Shown here: positions 1 to 8,795 of the stretch, in pieces
How positions within the stretch are numbered: the first letter of the stretch is position 1
Layout: every line of letters begins with the position of its first letter
Assembly: GCF_023544445.1 (NCBI RefSeq)
Contig: NZ_JALPVJ010000008.1
Span: forward strand, 248,001-312,000
Direction: 5' to 3'
Source of the DNA: Actinoplanes sp. M2I2
Lineage (GTDB): Bacteria > Actinomycetota > Actinomycetes > Mycobacteriales > Micromonosporaceae
Length of the DNA: 64,000 bases
Made by a program: the position numbers and the translations under genes
The notes under the pieces: model-generated
Database searches by the model: none
What the model was told of the DNA's origin: nothing
The model's input: only the letters and a program-made list of their open reading frames with translations

Positions 1-1075
1 CGATCCAGCCCTGCGCCTCGATGTCCTTCCACGGCGCGTCGTAGCGCTTCGGTCCGATGAGCGAGAACACGTCGCCCTCGCGGCCGTCCTCGCGCACCAG
101 GGTGGCGGTCAGGCCGAGCCGGCGGCGGGCCTGGAGGTCGGCGGTGAACCGGAAGATCGGCGCGGGCAGCAGGTGCACCTCGTCATAGATGACCAGGCCC
201 CAGTCGCGCGCGCCGAAAAGGTCGAGGTGGGTGAACGCGCCGCCACGGCGCGACGTGAGCACCTGGTACGTCGCGATGGTGACCGCGCGGATCTCTTTGC
301 GCTCGCCGCTGTACTCGCCGATCTCCTCCTCGGTCAGCGAGGTGCGGGCGATCAGCTCGCGCTTCCACTGGCGGCCGGCGACCGTGTTGGTGACCAGGAT
401 CAGCGTCGTGGCCTTGGCCGTGGCCATGGCGGCCGCGCCGACCAGCGTCTTGCCGGCGCCACAGGGCAGCACCACGACCCCGGAGCCGCCCGCCCAGAAG
501 CCGTCCACGGCCTCCTGCTGGTACGACCTCAGCGTCCAGCCGTCCTCGGCCAGGTCGATCTCGTGGGCCTCGCCGTCGACGTAACCCGCGAGGTCCTCGG
601 CCGGCCAGCCCAGCTTGAGCAGCGCCTGCTTGAGCCGGCCCCGCTCGGACGGGTGCACCGCGATGGTCTCGTCATCGATCCGGGCGCCCAGCATGCCGGC
701 CAGCTTCTTGGATTTCGCCACCTCGACCAGCACGATCCGGTCGAGACCGCGCAGCACCAGGCCGTGGCTGGGGTCGTTGACCAGCTGCAACCGCCCGTAG
801 CGGTCCATCGTCTCGGCCACGTCGACCAGCAGCCCGTGCGGCACCGGGTAGCGCGAGAACTTGATCAACGAGTCGACCACGCCCTCGGCGTCGTGCCCGG
901 CGGCCCGGGCGTTCCACAAGCCGAGCGGAGTCAGCCGGTACGTGTGCACGTGTTCGGGAGACCGCTCCAACTCGGCGAACGGGGCGATGGCCATCCGGCA
1001 CGCCTGCGCGTCCGGGTGGTCCACCTCCAGCAGGAGGGTCTTGTCGGACTGGACGATCAGTGGTCCGTCGCTCAC
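1..1075 (-). CDS. xpb: XPB-family DNA repair helicase, 3' part cut by the window edge
   Basis: This is a superfamily 2 ATP-dependent 3'-5' DNA helicase of the bacterial XPB/ERCC3 type, presumed to act in DNA repair. The visible 358 residues hold an N-terminal XPB-type domain, a Walker A motif (PCGAGKT, residues about 204-210) and a DEVH box (about 298-301) followed by the LTATLVREDGR motif III region. The C-terminal RecA-like lobe lies beyond base 1. GTG at 1075 is preferred because GAAGG sits about 9 bases upstream; an in-frame GTG three codons earlier would leave no room for it. A helicase-associated gene lies upstream on the same strand, the order seen in mycobacteria (Rv0862c/Rv0861c). 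Family assignment is secure; the repair role rests on the family. Confidence 0.95.
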   Translation of the reverse strand, partial: MSDGPLIVQSDKTLLLEVDHPDAQACRMAIAPFAELERSPEHVHTYRLTPLGLWNARAAGHDAEGVVDSLIKFSRYPVPHGLLVDVAETMDRYGRLQLVNDPSHGLVLRGLDRIVLVEVAKSKKLAGMLGARIDDETIAVHPSERGRLKQALLKLGWPAEDLAGYVDGEAHEIDLAEDGWTLRSYQQEAVDGFWAGGSGVVVLPCGAGKTLVGAAAMATAKATTLILVTNTVAGRQWKRELIARTSLTEEEIGEYSGERKEIRAVTIATYQVLTSRRGGAFTHLDLFGARDWGLVIYDEVHLLPAPIFRFTADLQARRRLGLTATLVREDGREGDVFSLIGPKRYDAPWKDIEAQGWI

Positions 1076-1285
1076 GTGTGACACCCTTCGAAGAGCTCAA
1101 ACCGACCCTCCAGTGTGACACGGGATCGGCGCAAGCCCCCGGTTCCCGATCGCGTCGATGGATCGGTGCAACCTCCCGGCCCCTGACGGCGTTGATAGAG
1201 AGCGCGGGGGAGGCGGGTCGCACCCGACGGGGGTGTGCGACCCGCGCGCGTCACATCGTCCTGCTCGCCGGGGCGGCCGCGCGGC

Positions 1286-3718
1286 TCAGTTCTCCTGCTC
1301 GTCGGGGACGGCGGCGGTGATGCGGTGCAGCGCGAAGGTGTGCAGCGTCTCGGTGCGCTCGTCCTCGGCGCGCAGATAGCCCGCGCTCAGCGACACCGGC
1401 CGCACGAGCCGCGACAACGTGGCGCCGTGCGAGTCGACATAGCCCACCCAGACCCGGACCTTCTCCCGTACGGCCTGTTGCAGCACGGCCATCGCCTGCC
1501 CGTGCTGCTGCACCGAGGTGAGCCCGGGAACCCCCTGCCCGTTGGCCGCGCGCACGCTCACCGGGGCGCGGCGGGCCGCCCGGGTGGCGATGTCGCCCCG
1601 GCGGATCTGCTCCACCACGCCGGCCAGGCGCGGGCCGGCCAGCAGCGGCGGCCCGGCCTGGTCGGCCAGGCGGGAGGCCACCGACGTACGGGTGGGAGCG
1701 CGCCGGACCTTGGGCCGCACGAGCACGGCGGCCCCGCCGGCGTCCTCGGCGACCGGCGCGAAGCCCGCGTCCCGCAGCCCGCCCAGCAGCCTCGCCACCG
1801 GCAACGGGCTGACCAGCACGGTCGGCGCGATCTGGCGCAGGCCGAGTGCGCCCAGCCGCCGGTCGGCCATCGCCTCGGCCAGCAGCGCCTCGTCGTCGCT
1901 GCGCAGGTAGGAACCGGCCGAACCGGCCCGCAGCCCGCCGTGCTTGCGGGCGGCATCGTCGATCATGTAGGTCAGCGTCTGCGGCACCGGCGTGCGCGAC
2001 CGGCGCCGGAACAGCGCGTGCAGATCGGCCGCCGTGTAACCGACGTCGAGCGCCCGCCGCACGCTGGGCGCGGTGACCCGGAACACGCTGGCGCCGCCGG
2101 CCGACTCGGGCTCGGCGATCACGTCCAGCTCGGCGGCCAGCTCGGGCTCGGGCGGGCCGGGCACCACGACCGACAGGTCGGCCTGCACGAGCACGTGGTC
2201 GACCGGGGCCGGGAGCAGCGCGTCGAGCGTGCGGACGACATCGCCCGGTGGCTCGGTCGGGCCGGGACGGACCCCCAGCGGGTCGCCGCCGATGTCCTCC
2301 ACGTCCTCGAACAGCAGGCGGCCGTACGAGGTGATCGCGCCCAGCGCGGTCACCCCGAGCAGGGCCGCGCCGGCCAGGGCGTCGCGGTGAGCGGCCTCCC
2401 GGCCCCGCGCGCGCCGGGGCGCCTGCCAGGCCAACAGGCCCAGCACCTCGTCGACCTGGGGAGCCGTGCCCGGCTTGAGGTCGGCCAGCACGAGCAGCCC
2501 CTCGCGACGGGCCTGCGGGGCGCCGGCCCGTTCGGCGTCGGGGGCGAGCGCGTTGATCGGGCGGTCGCGGTCGTCGCGCAGGCCGACCAGGCCGGGCTGG
2601 CGGGTCATCGCGAGCCACGACCGGGCCAGCGCCACCCAGCGCTGGGCCATGCTGAGCGCCCGCCACAGGTCGTACGCGCCGGTGGGCAGGAAGATCTCGT
2701 CGACCGCGCCGGACGCCCGGCTCACGCTGACCGAGCGGGTGCTCCCGGCGGCGTCGGCCTCACCGAGCAGACCGGCGGCGTGGGCCACCTCGAGCAGCAG
2801 CGCGGCGCCGGGCTCGTCGAGCCCGGCCGTCCGGGCGAGGCGCTTCAGGTCGCGTACGCCCAGACCGCCCGCCCGCAGCACCGGGGCCGGCTCGGCGGCC
2901 AGCGCGTCGAGCAACGACTCGGTGCTGCGCACCGCCTCCATCACCTGGCCCGCACCGGCCGAGTCGACCGACTGGGGATCGCGGACGGCGCCCTCGGGGA
3001 TCGGCGGGAACGGCCGCAGAGCGCCGAGCGGGCCGGTGTCGCGGCGCAGCAGCAGGCCCACCTCGCGGGGCAGCTCGACCAGCTCGCCGTCGGCCCGCGG
3101 CGCCCGGCCGGCCTCGCTGATCGGCACCAGCACATGGTTGTCGACCAGCCACCGCACCGGCTCGGCGACCGCGTCGCGGCGCAGCGCGCCGATCGGTGGG
3201 CCGGCCGCGAGCCGGTCGAGCACGGCCCGGGCGCCCGGTGGGGCGGCCAGGACCGTACGGCGAAGTTTGGCCTTGTCGGCGCCGAGCGCGGCGGCCCGCG
3301 GGTCGAGGAAGTCGGCCGGCCGGCCCAGCCCGGCCGGGTAGGGCGACGTGACCTCGTCGATCGCGCCGACCAGGTGGAGCTCGTCCTCACCGCCGTAGAG
3401 CAGGAAGCGGACCCGGAGACGGTCGATCGCGGCCCGGACGTCCTCGGGCGCGACGTCGGCGGACAGCTCGAGGATCTCGTCGACCGAGCTGGCCGCCGTT
3501 TCGGGCGACCGGCTCAGCCGCGCGGCGTCGAGGACGGCCAGGGTGAACTCGTCCAGGCCGTCGAGGCAGCGCGCGACCGATCCGCGGGACTGCGCCCGCA
3601 CGGCGAGCGCGGAGATGTCGGCCGGCACGGGCACGACGAGGTCAGGGCGCAGCTGGACGAGCGCGCCCAGCGCCTCGTCCGGGAGCGACCGCAGGTGGTC
3701 GGCGAATGTGGTGGCCAT
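1286..3718 (-). CDS. Helicase-associated (XPB/Ssl2-like N-terminal domain) protein
   Basis: A protein of 810 residues from the ATG at 3718. Its N-terminus (MATTFADHLRSLPDEALGAL) and overall length match the actinobacterial helicase-associated family typified by mycobacterial Rv0862c, which is usually encoded next to XPB. No Walker motifs are visible, so it is not itself a helicase; it probably partners the XPB protein encoded about 210 bases downstream. The open frame extends upstream to 3865 but that extension is low-complexity and unlike the family. No clear ribosome binding site precedes the ATG, so translation may be leaderless. The biochemical role is unknown; co-function in DNA repair is inferred from neighbourhood only. 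Confidence 0.85.
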   Translation of the reverse strand: MATTFADHLRSLPDEALGALVQLRPDLVVPVPADISALAVRAQSRGSVARCLDGLDEFTLAVLDAARLSRSPETAASSVDEILELSADVAPEDVRAAIDRLRVRFLLYGGEDELHLVGAIDEVTSPYPAGLGRPADFLDPRAAALGADKAKLRRTVLAAPPGARAVLDRLAAGPPIGALRRDAVAEPVRWLVDNHVLVPISEAGRAPRADGELVELPREVGLLLRRDTGPLGALRPFPPIPEGAVRDPQSVDSAGAGQVMEAVRSTESLLDALAAEPAPVLRAGGLGVRDLKRLARTAGLDEPGAALLLEVAHAAGLLGEADAAGSTRSVSVSRASGAVDEIFLPTGAYDLWRALSMAQRWVALARSWLAMTRQPGLVGLRDDRDRPINALAPDAERAGAPQARREGLLVLADLKPGTAPQVDEVLGLLAWQAPRRARGREAAHRDALAGAALLGVTALGAITSYGRLLFEDVEDIGGDPLGVRPGPTEPPGDVVRTLDALLPAPVDHVLVQADLSVVVPGPPEPELAAELDVIAEPESAGGASVFRVTAPSVRRALDVGYTAADLHALFRRRSRTPVPQTLTYMIDDAARKHGGLRAGSAGSYLRSDDEALLAEAMADRRLGALGLRQIAPTVLVSPLPVARLLGGLRDAGFAPVAEDAGGAAVLVRPKVRRAPTRTSVASRLADQAGPPLLAGPRLAGVVEQIRRGDIATRAARRAPVSVRAANGQGVPGLTSVQQHGQAMAVLQQAVREKVRVWVGYVDSHGATLSRLVRPVSLSAGYLRAEDERTETLHTFALHRITAAVPDEQEN

Positions 3719-3846
3719 CGTGTTCAACGCTAGCGACCGTGGGACGATATTGGAGTGCCCGGCTCGTCCGGGCTCAGGATCTTGCCGGGACGCAGGTCCG
3801 CAGCAGCACCTAGACACAGTTCGCAGGGACACTGAAGGGGACATCC

Positions 3847-4050
3847 GTGGCCGCGAAGAACACATTGCCGGGAACCGACGTCAAGGGCGGCGCTGCCGAC
3901 CGTCAGACGCACCCGCGCGGGCCCGAGGGGCACTTCAACATCTCCGAGATCACCTCCGACCGCGCGGCGGCGCCGTCGCCGTTCGGTGACGACCAGACGT
4001 TCCCGCTGCCCGTCGAGGAGCTGCACTACATCCCGTCGACGCCTGCCTGA
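3847..4050 (+). CDS. Small conserved-looking hypothetical protein (67 aa)
   Basis: GTG start with a good AAGGGG ribosome binding site about 7 bases upstream. The protein is hydrophilic, with no signal peptide, membrane segment or cysteine motif; it is rich in Pro, Asp and Glu and ends LPVEELHYIPSTPA. I do not recognise a domain. It is read divergently from the helicase-associated gene and is followed 36 bases later by the HAD phosphatase, so the two may be co-transcribed. Codon use is normal for the window. The strong ribosome site argues for a real gene; function unknown. Confidence 0.65.
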   Translation: MAAKNTLPGTDVKGGAADRQTHPRGPEGHFNISEITSDRAAAPSPFGDDQTFPLPVEELHYIPSTPA

Positions 4051-4086
4051 GATGCGGTTGCGCCACCCGTCCGGCCCGGGCCCGAA

Positions 4087-4737
4087 GTGGCTGATCGCCG
4101 CCCGGTGCCCTCGGTGACCGCCGCGGTCGGGTTCGACCTGGACATGACGCTGATCGACTCCCGGCCGGGCATCCGCGCGGCGTACCGGGCGCTGACCGAG
4201 CAGACCGGGGTGTACGTCGACGCCGACCTCGCGGTCAGCCGGCTCGGGCCGCCGCTGCGCACCGAGCTGGGGCACTGGTTTCCGCCCGAGCAGGTCGAGG
4301 AGGCGGTGACCACCTACCGGGAGCTCTATCCGGAGTACGCCATCACCCCGACCGTGCCCATGCCGGGCGCCGTCGAGGCACTTGCCGCCGTACGTGACAT
4401 GGGTCTCCGTGTCGTGGTCGTCACATCGAAGCTGGGCCGCCTGGCCCACCTCCACCTCGAGCACCTCGGTCTGGTCGCCGACGAACTGGCCGGCGACCTC
4501 TTTGCCGAGGGCAAGGCGACGGCGCTGGTCGAGCACGGCGTGCGGTGGTATGTCGGAGATCACGTCGCCGACATGGTGGCGGCCCGCACCGCCCGGGTTC
4601 CGGGCATCGGCGTCGCCACCGGGCCCTGCTCGCCCGACGACCTGTGGGCGGCCGGGGCGTCGTCCGTGTTGAAGGACCTCGACGGGTTGCCCGCCCTGCT
4701 GCGCGAGATTGCAGTTGGGTCCGGGCCCGCGGCTTAA
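4087..4737 (+). CDS. HAD-superfamily hydrolase (phosphoglycolate phosphatase-like)
   Basis: A 216-residue haloacid dehalogenase-type phosphatase. Motif I is GFDLDMT (residues about 15-21; the first Asp is the nucleophile), motif II is VVVTSK with the conserved Thr/Ser and a following Lys, and motif IV is the acidic GDHVADM near residue 157 that binds magnesium. An alpha-helical cap lies between motifs I and II, typical of subclass I Gph-type enzymes. The substrate cannot be read from sequence; phosphoglycolate or another small phosphomonoester is possible. The GTG start lacks a clear ribosome site and follows closely on the 67-residue gene, which suggests coupling. Confidence 0.9.
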   Translation: MADRRPVPSVTAAVGFDLDMTLIDSRPGIRAAYRALTEQTGVYVDADLAVSRLGPPLRTELGHWFPPEQVEEAVTTYRELYPEYAITPTVPMPGAVEALAAVRDMGLRVVVVTSKLGRLAHLHLEHLGLVADELAGDLFAEGKATALVEHGVRWYVGDHVADMVAARTARVPGIGVATGPCSPDDLWAAGASSVLKDLDGLPALLREIAVGSGPAA

Positions 4738-4787
4738 GTAGCCTTGCCGTGAGCGGTTGTTTCCATTGAGTGAAGTTGAGGTCAGCG

Positions 4788-5174
4788 GTGCCCACGGGTC
4801 GAGTGAAGTGGTACGACGCGGTGAAGGGATTCGGGTTCGTCACCAGCGATGAGGGCGGCGACGTGTTCCTGCCCAAGGGCGCGCTGCCGGCCGGGGTGGC
4901 CGAGTTGAAGACAGGTCAGCGCGTCGATTTCGGCGTGGTCGACAGCCGCAAGGGCGCCCAGGCGATGGGCGTCAAACTGATCGACGCGCCGCCGTCGCTG
5001 GCCGAGCTGCGGCGCCGTCCGGCCGAAGAGCTGCACAGCATGGTCGAAGACATGATCAAGGTGCTGGAGTCGCAGGTGCAGCCGGGCCTGAGCCGCGGCC
5101 GCTACCCCGACAAGCGCGTCGCCCAGAAGATCGCCCAGCTGGTCCATGCTGTCGCGAAGGAGTTCGAGGTCTGA
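4788..5174 (+). CDS. Cold-shock-domain protein with C-terminal extension
   Basis: A 128-residue protein starting VPTGRVKWYDAVKGFGFV. Residues 1-65 form a cold-shock domain with RNP1 (KGFGFV) and a divergent RNP2 (DVFLPKGA), so binding of single-stranded RNA or DNA is expected. The C-terminal half (about 66-128) is a helical extension not present in the roughly 67-residue CspA proteins; this two-part layout is common in actinobacteria. GTG 4788 is preferred to the upstream in-frame GTG at 4770 because GAGG lies 6 bases before it and the domain begins there. It converges on mqnD. The specific role is unknown; RNA chaperone activity is inferred. Confidence 0.9.
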   Translation: MPTGRVKWYDAVKGFGFVTSDEGGDVFLPKGALPAGVAELKTGQRVDFGVVDSRKGAQAMGVKLIDAPPSLAELRRRPAEELHSMVEDMIKVLESQVQPGLSRGRYPDKRVAQKIAQLVHAVAKEFEV

Positions 5175-5201
5175 GGCGGTCCCGGGAAAAGCTGCACAGC
5201 C

Positions 5202-6023
5202 CTACAGGAAGGGCTTCACGGCCGGCGTGAGACCCGCCGCCGTCGCACGCTGCAACAGGGCGTCGGCGGCGGCGAAACCGTCTCGGCCCAGCTCCAGCGT
5301 GAACTCGTTCACGTACAGGTCGATGTGCTGCTGAACGACCTCGGGCTCCATCTCCTGCGCGTTGGCCACGACGAAATCGCGGCTCGCGTCGGGGTTGGCC
5401 CACGCCATGCTCACCGAGTTGCGGATCCACTCGGTGGCCTCGGCCGGGTCGACCACACCCCGGCGGGCGAGGATCGCGCCCAGCGGGATCGGCAGGCCGG
5501 TGTCGGACTCCCACCACTCGCCCAGGTCGGCCAGCGCGGTGAGCCCGTAGCGCTGGTAGGTGAAGCGGGCCTCGTGGATAACCAGGCCGGCGTCGTACCG
5601 CCCCTCGGCGACGCCGGGCATGATCTGGTGGAACGGCACGACCTCGATGCGGCCCGGGGCACGGTCGGCCGACCACAGGCGGAACAACAGGTAAGCCGTG
5701 GTGCGGTCACCCGGCACGGCCACCGTCTTGCCGGCCAGGTCGACGTCGGGCTCGCGGGCCAGCACCAGCGGGCCGCAGCCCCGGCCCAGCGCGCCGCCGG
5801 TGGGCAGCAGCTCGTAGTCGTCGAGCAACCAGGGCAGTGCCGCGTAACTCACCTTGACCAGGTCGAACTCGCCTCGCTCGGCGGCCGTGTTCGTCACGTC
5901 GACGTCGGCGAAGGTCAGATTGACCTCGGGAGCGCCCGGGATGAGCCCGTGCACGAGAGCGTGGAAGACGAACGTGTCATTGGGACACGGGGAGACTGCG
6001 AGAGAGAGCGCCACGGCGTCCAC
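5202..6023 (-). CDS. mqnD: 1,4-dihydroxy-6-naphthoate synthase (futalosine pathway)
   Basis: MqnD converts cyclic dehypoxanthinyl futalosine to 1,4-dihydroxy-6-naphthoate in the futalosine route to menaquinone. The 273-residue protein has the family signature SPCPNDTFVFHA near its N-terminus and the periplasmic-binding-protein-like fold region with VIHEARFTYQ in the middle. The GTG start at 6023 has no ribosome site but a TACCCT -10-like element lies just upstream, so the message may be leaderless; a second in-frame GTG three codons on is possible. The next gene upstream on the strand is mqnB, so two pathway steps are adjacent, separated by 62 bases. Confidence 0.95.
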   Translation of the reverse strand: MDAVALSLAVSPCPNDTFVFHALVHGLIPGAPEVNLTFADVDVTNTAAERGEFDLVKVSYAALPWLLDDYELLPTGGALGRGCGPLVLAREPDVDLAGKTVAVPGDRTTAYLLFRLWSADRAPGRIEVVPFHQIMPGVAEGRYDAGLVIHEARFTYQRYGLTALADLGEWWESDTGLPIPLGAILARRGVVDPAEATEWIRNSVSMAWANPDASRDFVVANAQEMEPEVVQQHIDLYVNEFTLELGRDGFAAADALLQRATAAGLTPAVKPFL

Positions 6024-6085
6024 GCTAGAGGGTATGGATGGTCAACGTGCGTCACGACGGGTGTCTCTCATCCCACACGGTGAAG

Positions 6086-6712
6086 TTATCCACAGGCTTT
6101 CCACAACCCCGCCGAAGCTGTGGATAACGCGGCGAAGGCCTCCTTGAGCCGCCAGGCGGCCCGGTCCCGCGGACCGATCGGGTTGGAGATGGTGCGCAGC
6201 TCGGCGAAGGGCAGGCCGACGGCAGCCACGGCTACGCCGTAACCCTCCATCGCCTCAGCCACAGCCTGTGGATAACGGGCGGCCAGGCGTTCCGCGGTGG
6301 CGGCGGTGCCGGTGACCGTGCTCAGGGTCACGACGTCACCCACGATCGCGTCGGGAAGCTCGGCGGCCAGGGAGGCGAGCAGGGCCGGGTCGGCGGGCAG
6401 GACGCTGCTGCCGAAGCCGAGCTCCTCGACCGGCAGGAAGCCGTCGGAGGTCTCGGCGCCCAGATCGGCGGCGATGCTGCGGGCGCCGAGCACGACGGCG
6501 CCGACCGGGGCGCGACCGGCGAAGCCGCCGGCGATGCCGGCCGAGACGACGGCGCGGTACGTGCCGGTGGCGAGGAGGCGGGCGGTGCCGGCGGCGGCCG
6601 CGGCCGGACCGACACCGACGGCCTCGACCACCACGTGCGCGGGGTCGGCGCCGGCGCGCACGGCCTCGGCCTCGGCCGCCACCGCGGTGACCACCAGAAG
6701 GGGCAACGTCAT
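6086..6712 (-). CDS. mqnB: Futalosine hydrolase
   Basis: MqnB removes the base (hypoxanthine) from futalosine in the alternative menaquinone pathway. The 208-residue protein belongs to the nucleoside phosphorylase/MTAN-like fold: a glycine-rich VSAGIAGGF segment, and the catalytic-site region EAMEGYGVA, followed by RTISNPIGPRD. A GAGG ribosome site lies upstream of the ATG. It lies just downstream of the MFS gene on the same strand (15 bases) and upstream of mqnD. Standard length, no anomalies. Confidence 0.95.
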   Translation of the reverse strand: MTLPLLVVTAVAAEAEAVRAGADPAHVVVEAVGVGPAAAAAGTARLLATGTYRAVVSAGIAGGFAGRAPVGAVVLGARSIAADLGAETSDGFLPVEELGFGSSVLPADPALLASLAAELPDAIVGDVVTLSTVTGTAATAERLAARYPQAVAEAMEGYGVAVAAVGLPFAELRTISNPIGPRDRAAWRLKEAFAALSTASAGLWKACG

Positions 6713-6727
6713 CAGTCGGGTCCTCGC

Positions 6728-8677
6728 TCAGCGGTCCTGGTCGCCGGGGGTGCCGCCGTCGGCCGGGTGGTCGACCGACGAGGGCCGGTAGACGTGGAAA
6801 CCGGGCGGCGCCAGGGCGGCATCGGGCTTCGGCTGCGTGGCCGGCTCAGGTGCCGGTGCCGGTGCCGGTGGCGGTGGTGGCTCCGCGGCTCGCGGGGGAG
6901 GCGGCGCGGCGGCCGCCTTGTCCTTGCGCCGCCCGAACCAGCCCTTCTTGGGCTCGCCGGGTTCGATGCGGGTGGGCGGGCCGTCACTCGCCGGTCGGCC
7001 ACTGCGGCTACCCGCGCGTCCCCCTCGGGCTTCGTCCGCTTCCGGGTGTACGCCGCGGGTGGCGGATGACATGTTGTTGGGCCGCGTTCGGGAAGGGACG
7101 GTCGGCGCTTCGGGCCACGGGTCGGTGGGCTCGGCCACCCCAGGACCCCAGCCCTCGGAGCGGTCGCCGGCCGCGGCGGGTCCGGCCCAGCGCGAAGGAC
7201 CGTTGTCCCCGGTGGGGGTGCCGGCGGGGCCTCTGCTGCCTTCGGCGGTGCTGGACGCTCCGGCTGCGGTGGAGCCCGCATCCGGAGAGGCTGTGCCGGA
7301 GCTTGGCTCTGGTTCGTCCGCTCGTCCGCTCAGTCGCTCGTTGTGGAGGCGGGTGGCGACGTAGCCGGCGCGGACCGCGGCGATCACGGCCAGCACGGCG
7401 ACCAGGCCGACGCCCAGGCGGCCGGGCAACGGGATGATGCCGATGCCGCCGCCGAGCACCCAGGCGACCATCAGGACCGTCTCGGAGTGGGCGAAGGCGC
7501 TGGCCCGCAGACGTTCGGGGACGCGCTCCTGGATGCTGGCGTCGACGGCCAGCTTGGCGATGCCGCTGAAGATGGCGACCAGCAGAGCCAGGAGCGTGAC
7601 GGTGGCGAGGTTGTAGAACAGCGTGGTCAGGACGCCGACCGCCGCCACCACGGCCAGGCCGGTGGACTGCAGGGCCAGCGGGCGGCGGATGCGCAGTCTG
7701 GTGCCGACGGCGGTGGACAGGAAGGTGCCCACGACCAGCGCGCCGCCGACCAGGCCGACCGCGCCCTGGCGGCCGAGGTCGTTGCCCAGCACCGTGGTGC
7801 CGAGCTCGTCGGCCACGATCACGAAGGTCAGGAAGAGCAGCGTGAAGCCGTACAGCAGGCGCAGGCTGGCGCTGCCGACCAGGGTGGCGACGACCAGCTT
7901 GCCGGAGAGCGGGCGGTCCTCGCCGCGGCCCAGGCGCAGCATCGCGCGCCACGGGCGGGGCACCGCCTCGGGCGGGTCGGAGTCGGCGCGCGGGGGCAGG
8001 CGCAGCGAGACCACCATGCCGACGATGAAGATGATCATCGCAACGCGCAGGGGCCACTGCGGGCCGAACTTGAAGGCGAGCAGGCCGACGGGCGCGACCA
8101 CGGCCCCGGCGAACGTGCCGTAGACGCTCGCGCGGGCGCCGACCTGGGACAGCCCGACCCCCTCGGGCAGCAGCCTGGGCACGGCGGCGGAGCGGGCCAC
8201 CCCATACGCCCGGGAAAGCGCCAGCACCCCGAAGGCGGCCGGATAGAGCCCCCAGCCGAAGAGGTGATCGGAGATCACATAGGCCAGGAAGGCCCGGCCG
8301 AGCATCGTGACCGCGAGCGCGTAGCGCCGACCGTGCCGGAAGTGGTCGAGCAGCGGGCCGACCACGGGCGCCAGCAGGGCGAACGGCACCATGGTGATGA
8401 GCAGGTAGAGGGCCACCTTGCTGCGCGCCTCGCCCAGCGGGACGTTGAAGAAGATCGTGCCGGCCAGCCCGATGGCGATCAGCGTGTCGCCCGCGCAGGA
8501 CAGCGCGTGCAGGTCGAACAGGCGGATCATGCCGGTCTCGTTGGCGGCGCCCCGGGCCCGCGCCGTGCCGACCCGGCGGGTCGCCCAGGCTCCACCGCGC
8601 ACCGAGCCCCGCACCAGCAGGCGGGCCGCCTTGATGCCGGTGCCGACGGTGCGTCCGAGAGAGGGAAGCAGCGGCAT
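6728..8677 (-). CDS. MFS transporter with long Pro/Ala-rich cytoplasmic tail
   Basis: A 649-residue membrane protein. Residues about 45-430 show roughly ten to twelve hydrophobic segments of a major facilitator; the last 200 or so are a low-complexity hydrophilic tail rich in Pro, Ser, Gly, Ala and charge, with a PPPPRAAEPPPPPAPAPAPE segment near the end. ATG 8677 is chosen because AGGA lies 8 bases upstream; the longer open frame upstream is low-complexity. It sits between mqnB (15 bases downstream) and a divergent DUF3027 gene, an order I recall from other actinomycetes. Substrate unknown; a link to menaquinone metabolism is only positional. Confidence 0.85.
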   Translation of the reverse strand: MPLLPSLGRTVGTGIKAARLLVRGSVRGGAWATRRVGTARARGAANETGMIRLFDLHALSCAGDTLIAIGLAGTIFFNVPLGEARSKVALYLLITMVPFALLAPVVGPLLDHFRHGRRYALAVTMLGRAFLAYVISDHLFGWGLYPAAFGVLALSRAYGVARSAAVPRLLPEGVGLSQVGARASVYGTFAGAVVAPVGLLAFKFGPQWPLRVAMIIFIVGMVVSLRLPPRADSDPPEAVPRPWRAMLRLGRGEDRPLSGKLVVATLVGSASLRLLYGFTLLFLTFVIVADELGTTVLGNDLGRQGAVGLVGGALVVGTFLSTAVGTRLRIRRPLALQSTGLAVVAAVGVLTTLFYNLATVTLLALLVAIFSGIAKLAVDASIQERVPERLRASAFAHSETVLMVAWVLGGGIGIIPLPGRLGVGLVAVLAVIAAVRAGYVATRLHNERLSGRADEPEPSSGTASPDAGSTAAGASSTAEGSRGPAGTPTGDNGPSRWAGPAAAGDRSEGWGPGVAEPTDPWPEAPTVPSRTRPNNMSSATRGVHPEADEARGGRAGSRSGRPASDGPPTRIEPGEPKKGWFGRRKDKAAAAPPPPRAAEPPPPPAPAPAPEPATQPKPDAALAPPGFHVYRPSSVDHPADGGTPGDQDR

Positions 8678-8795
8678 GGCTCCCATCCTGACTGATCCAG
8701 GCGAGCGCTGTCCCGTTCCGTGACCGCCGGATGTCGGCGGGCGGATGTGGGGGAGTCGGTGCGGAACGTCCGTGGCGGTAGGGGACAATGAATAT

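Noticed and set aside
1235..3733. 832-residue open frame on the plus strand
   Set aside because: It is the antisense shadow of the helicase-associated gene; its product is Arg/Gly/Pro/His-rich low-complexity with no known domain.
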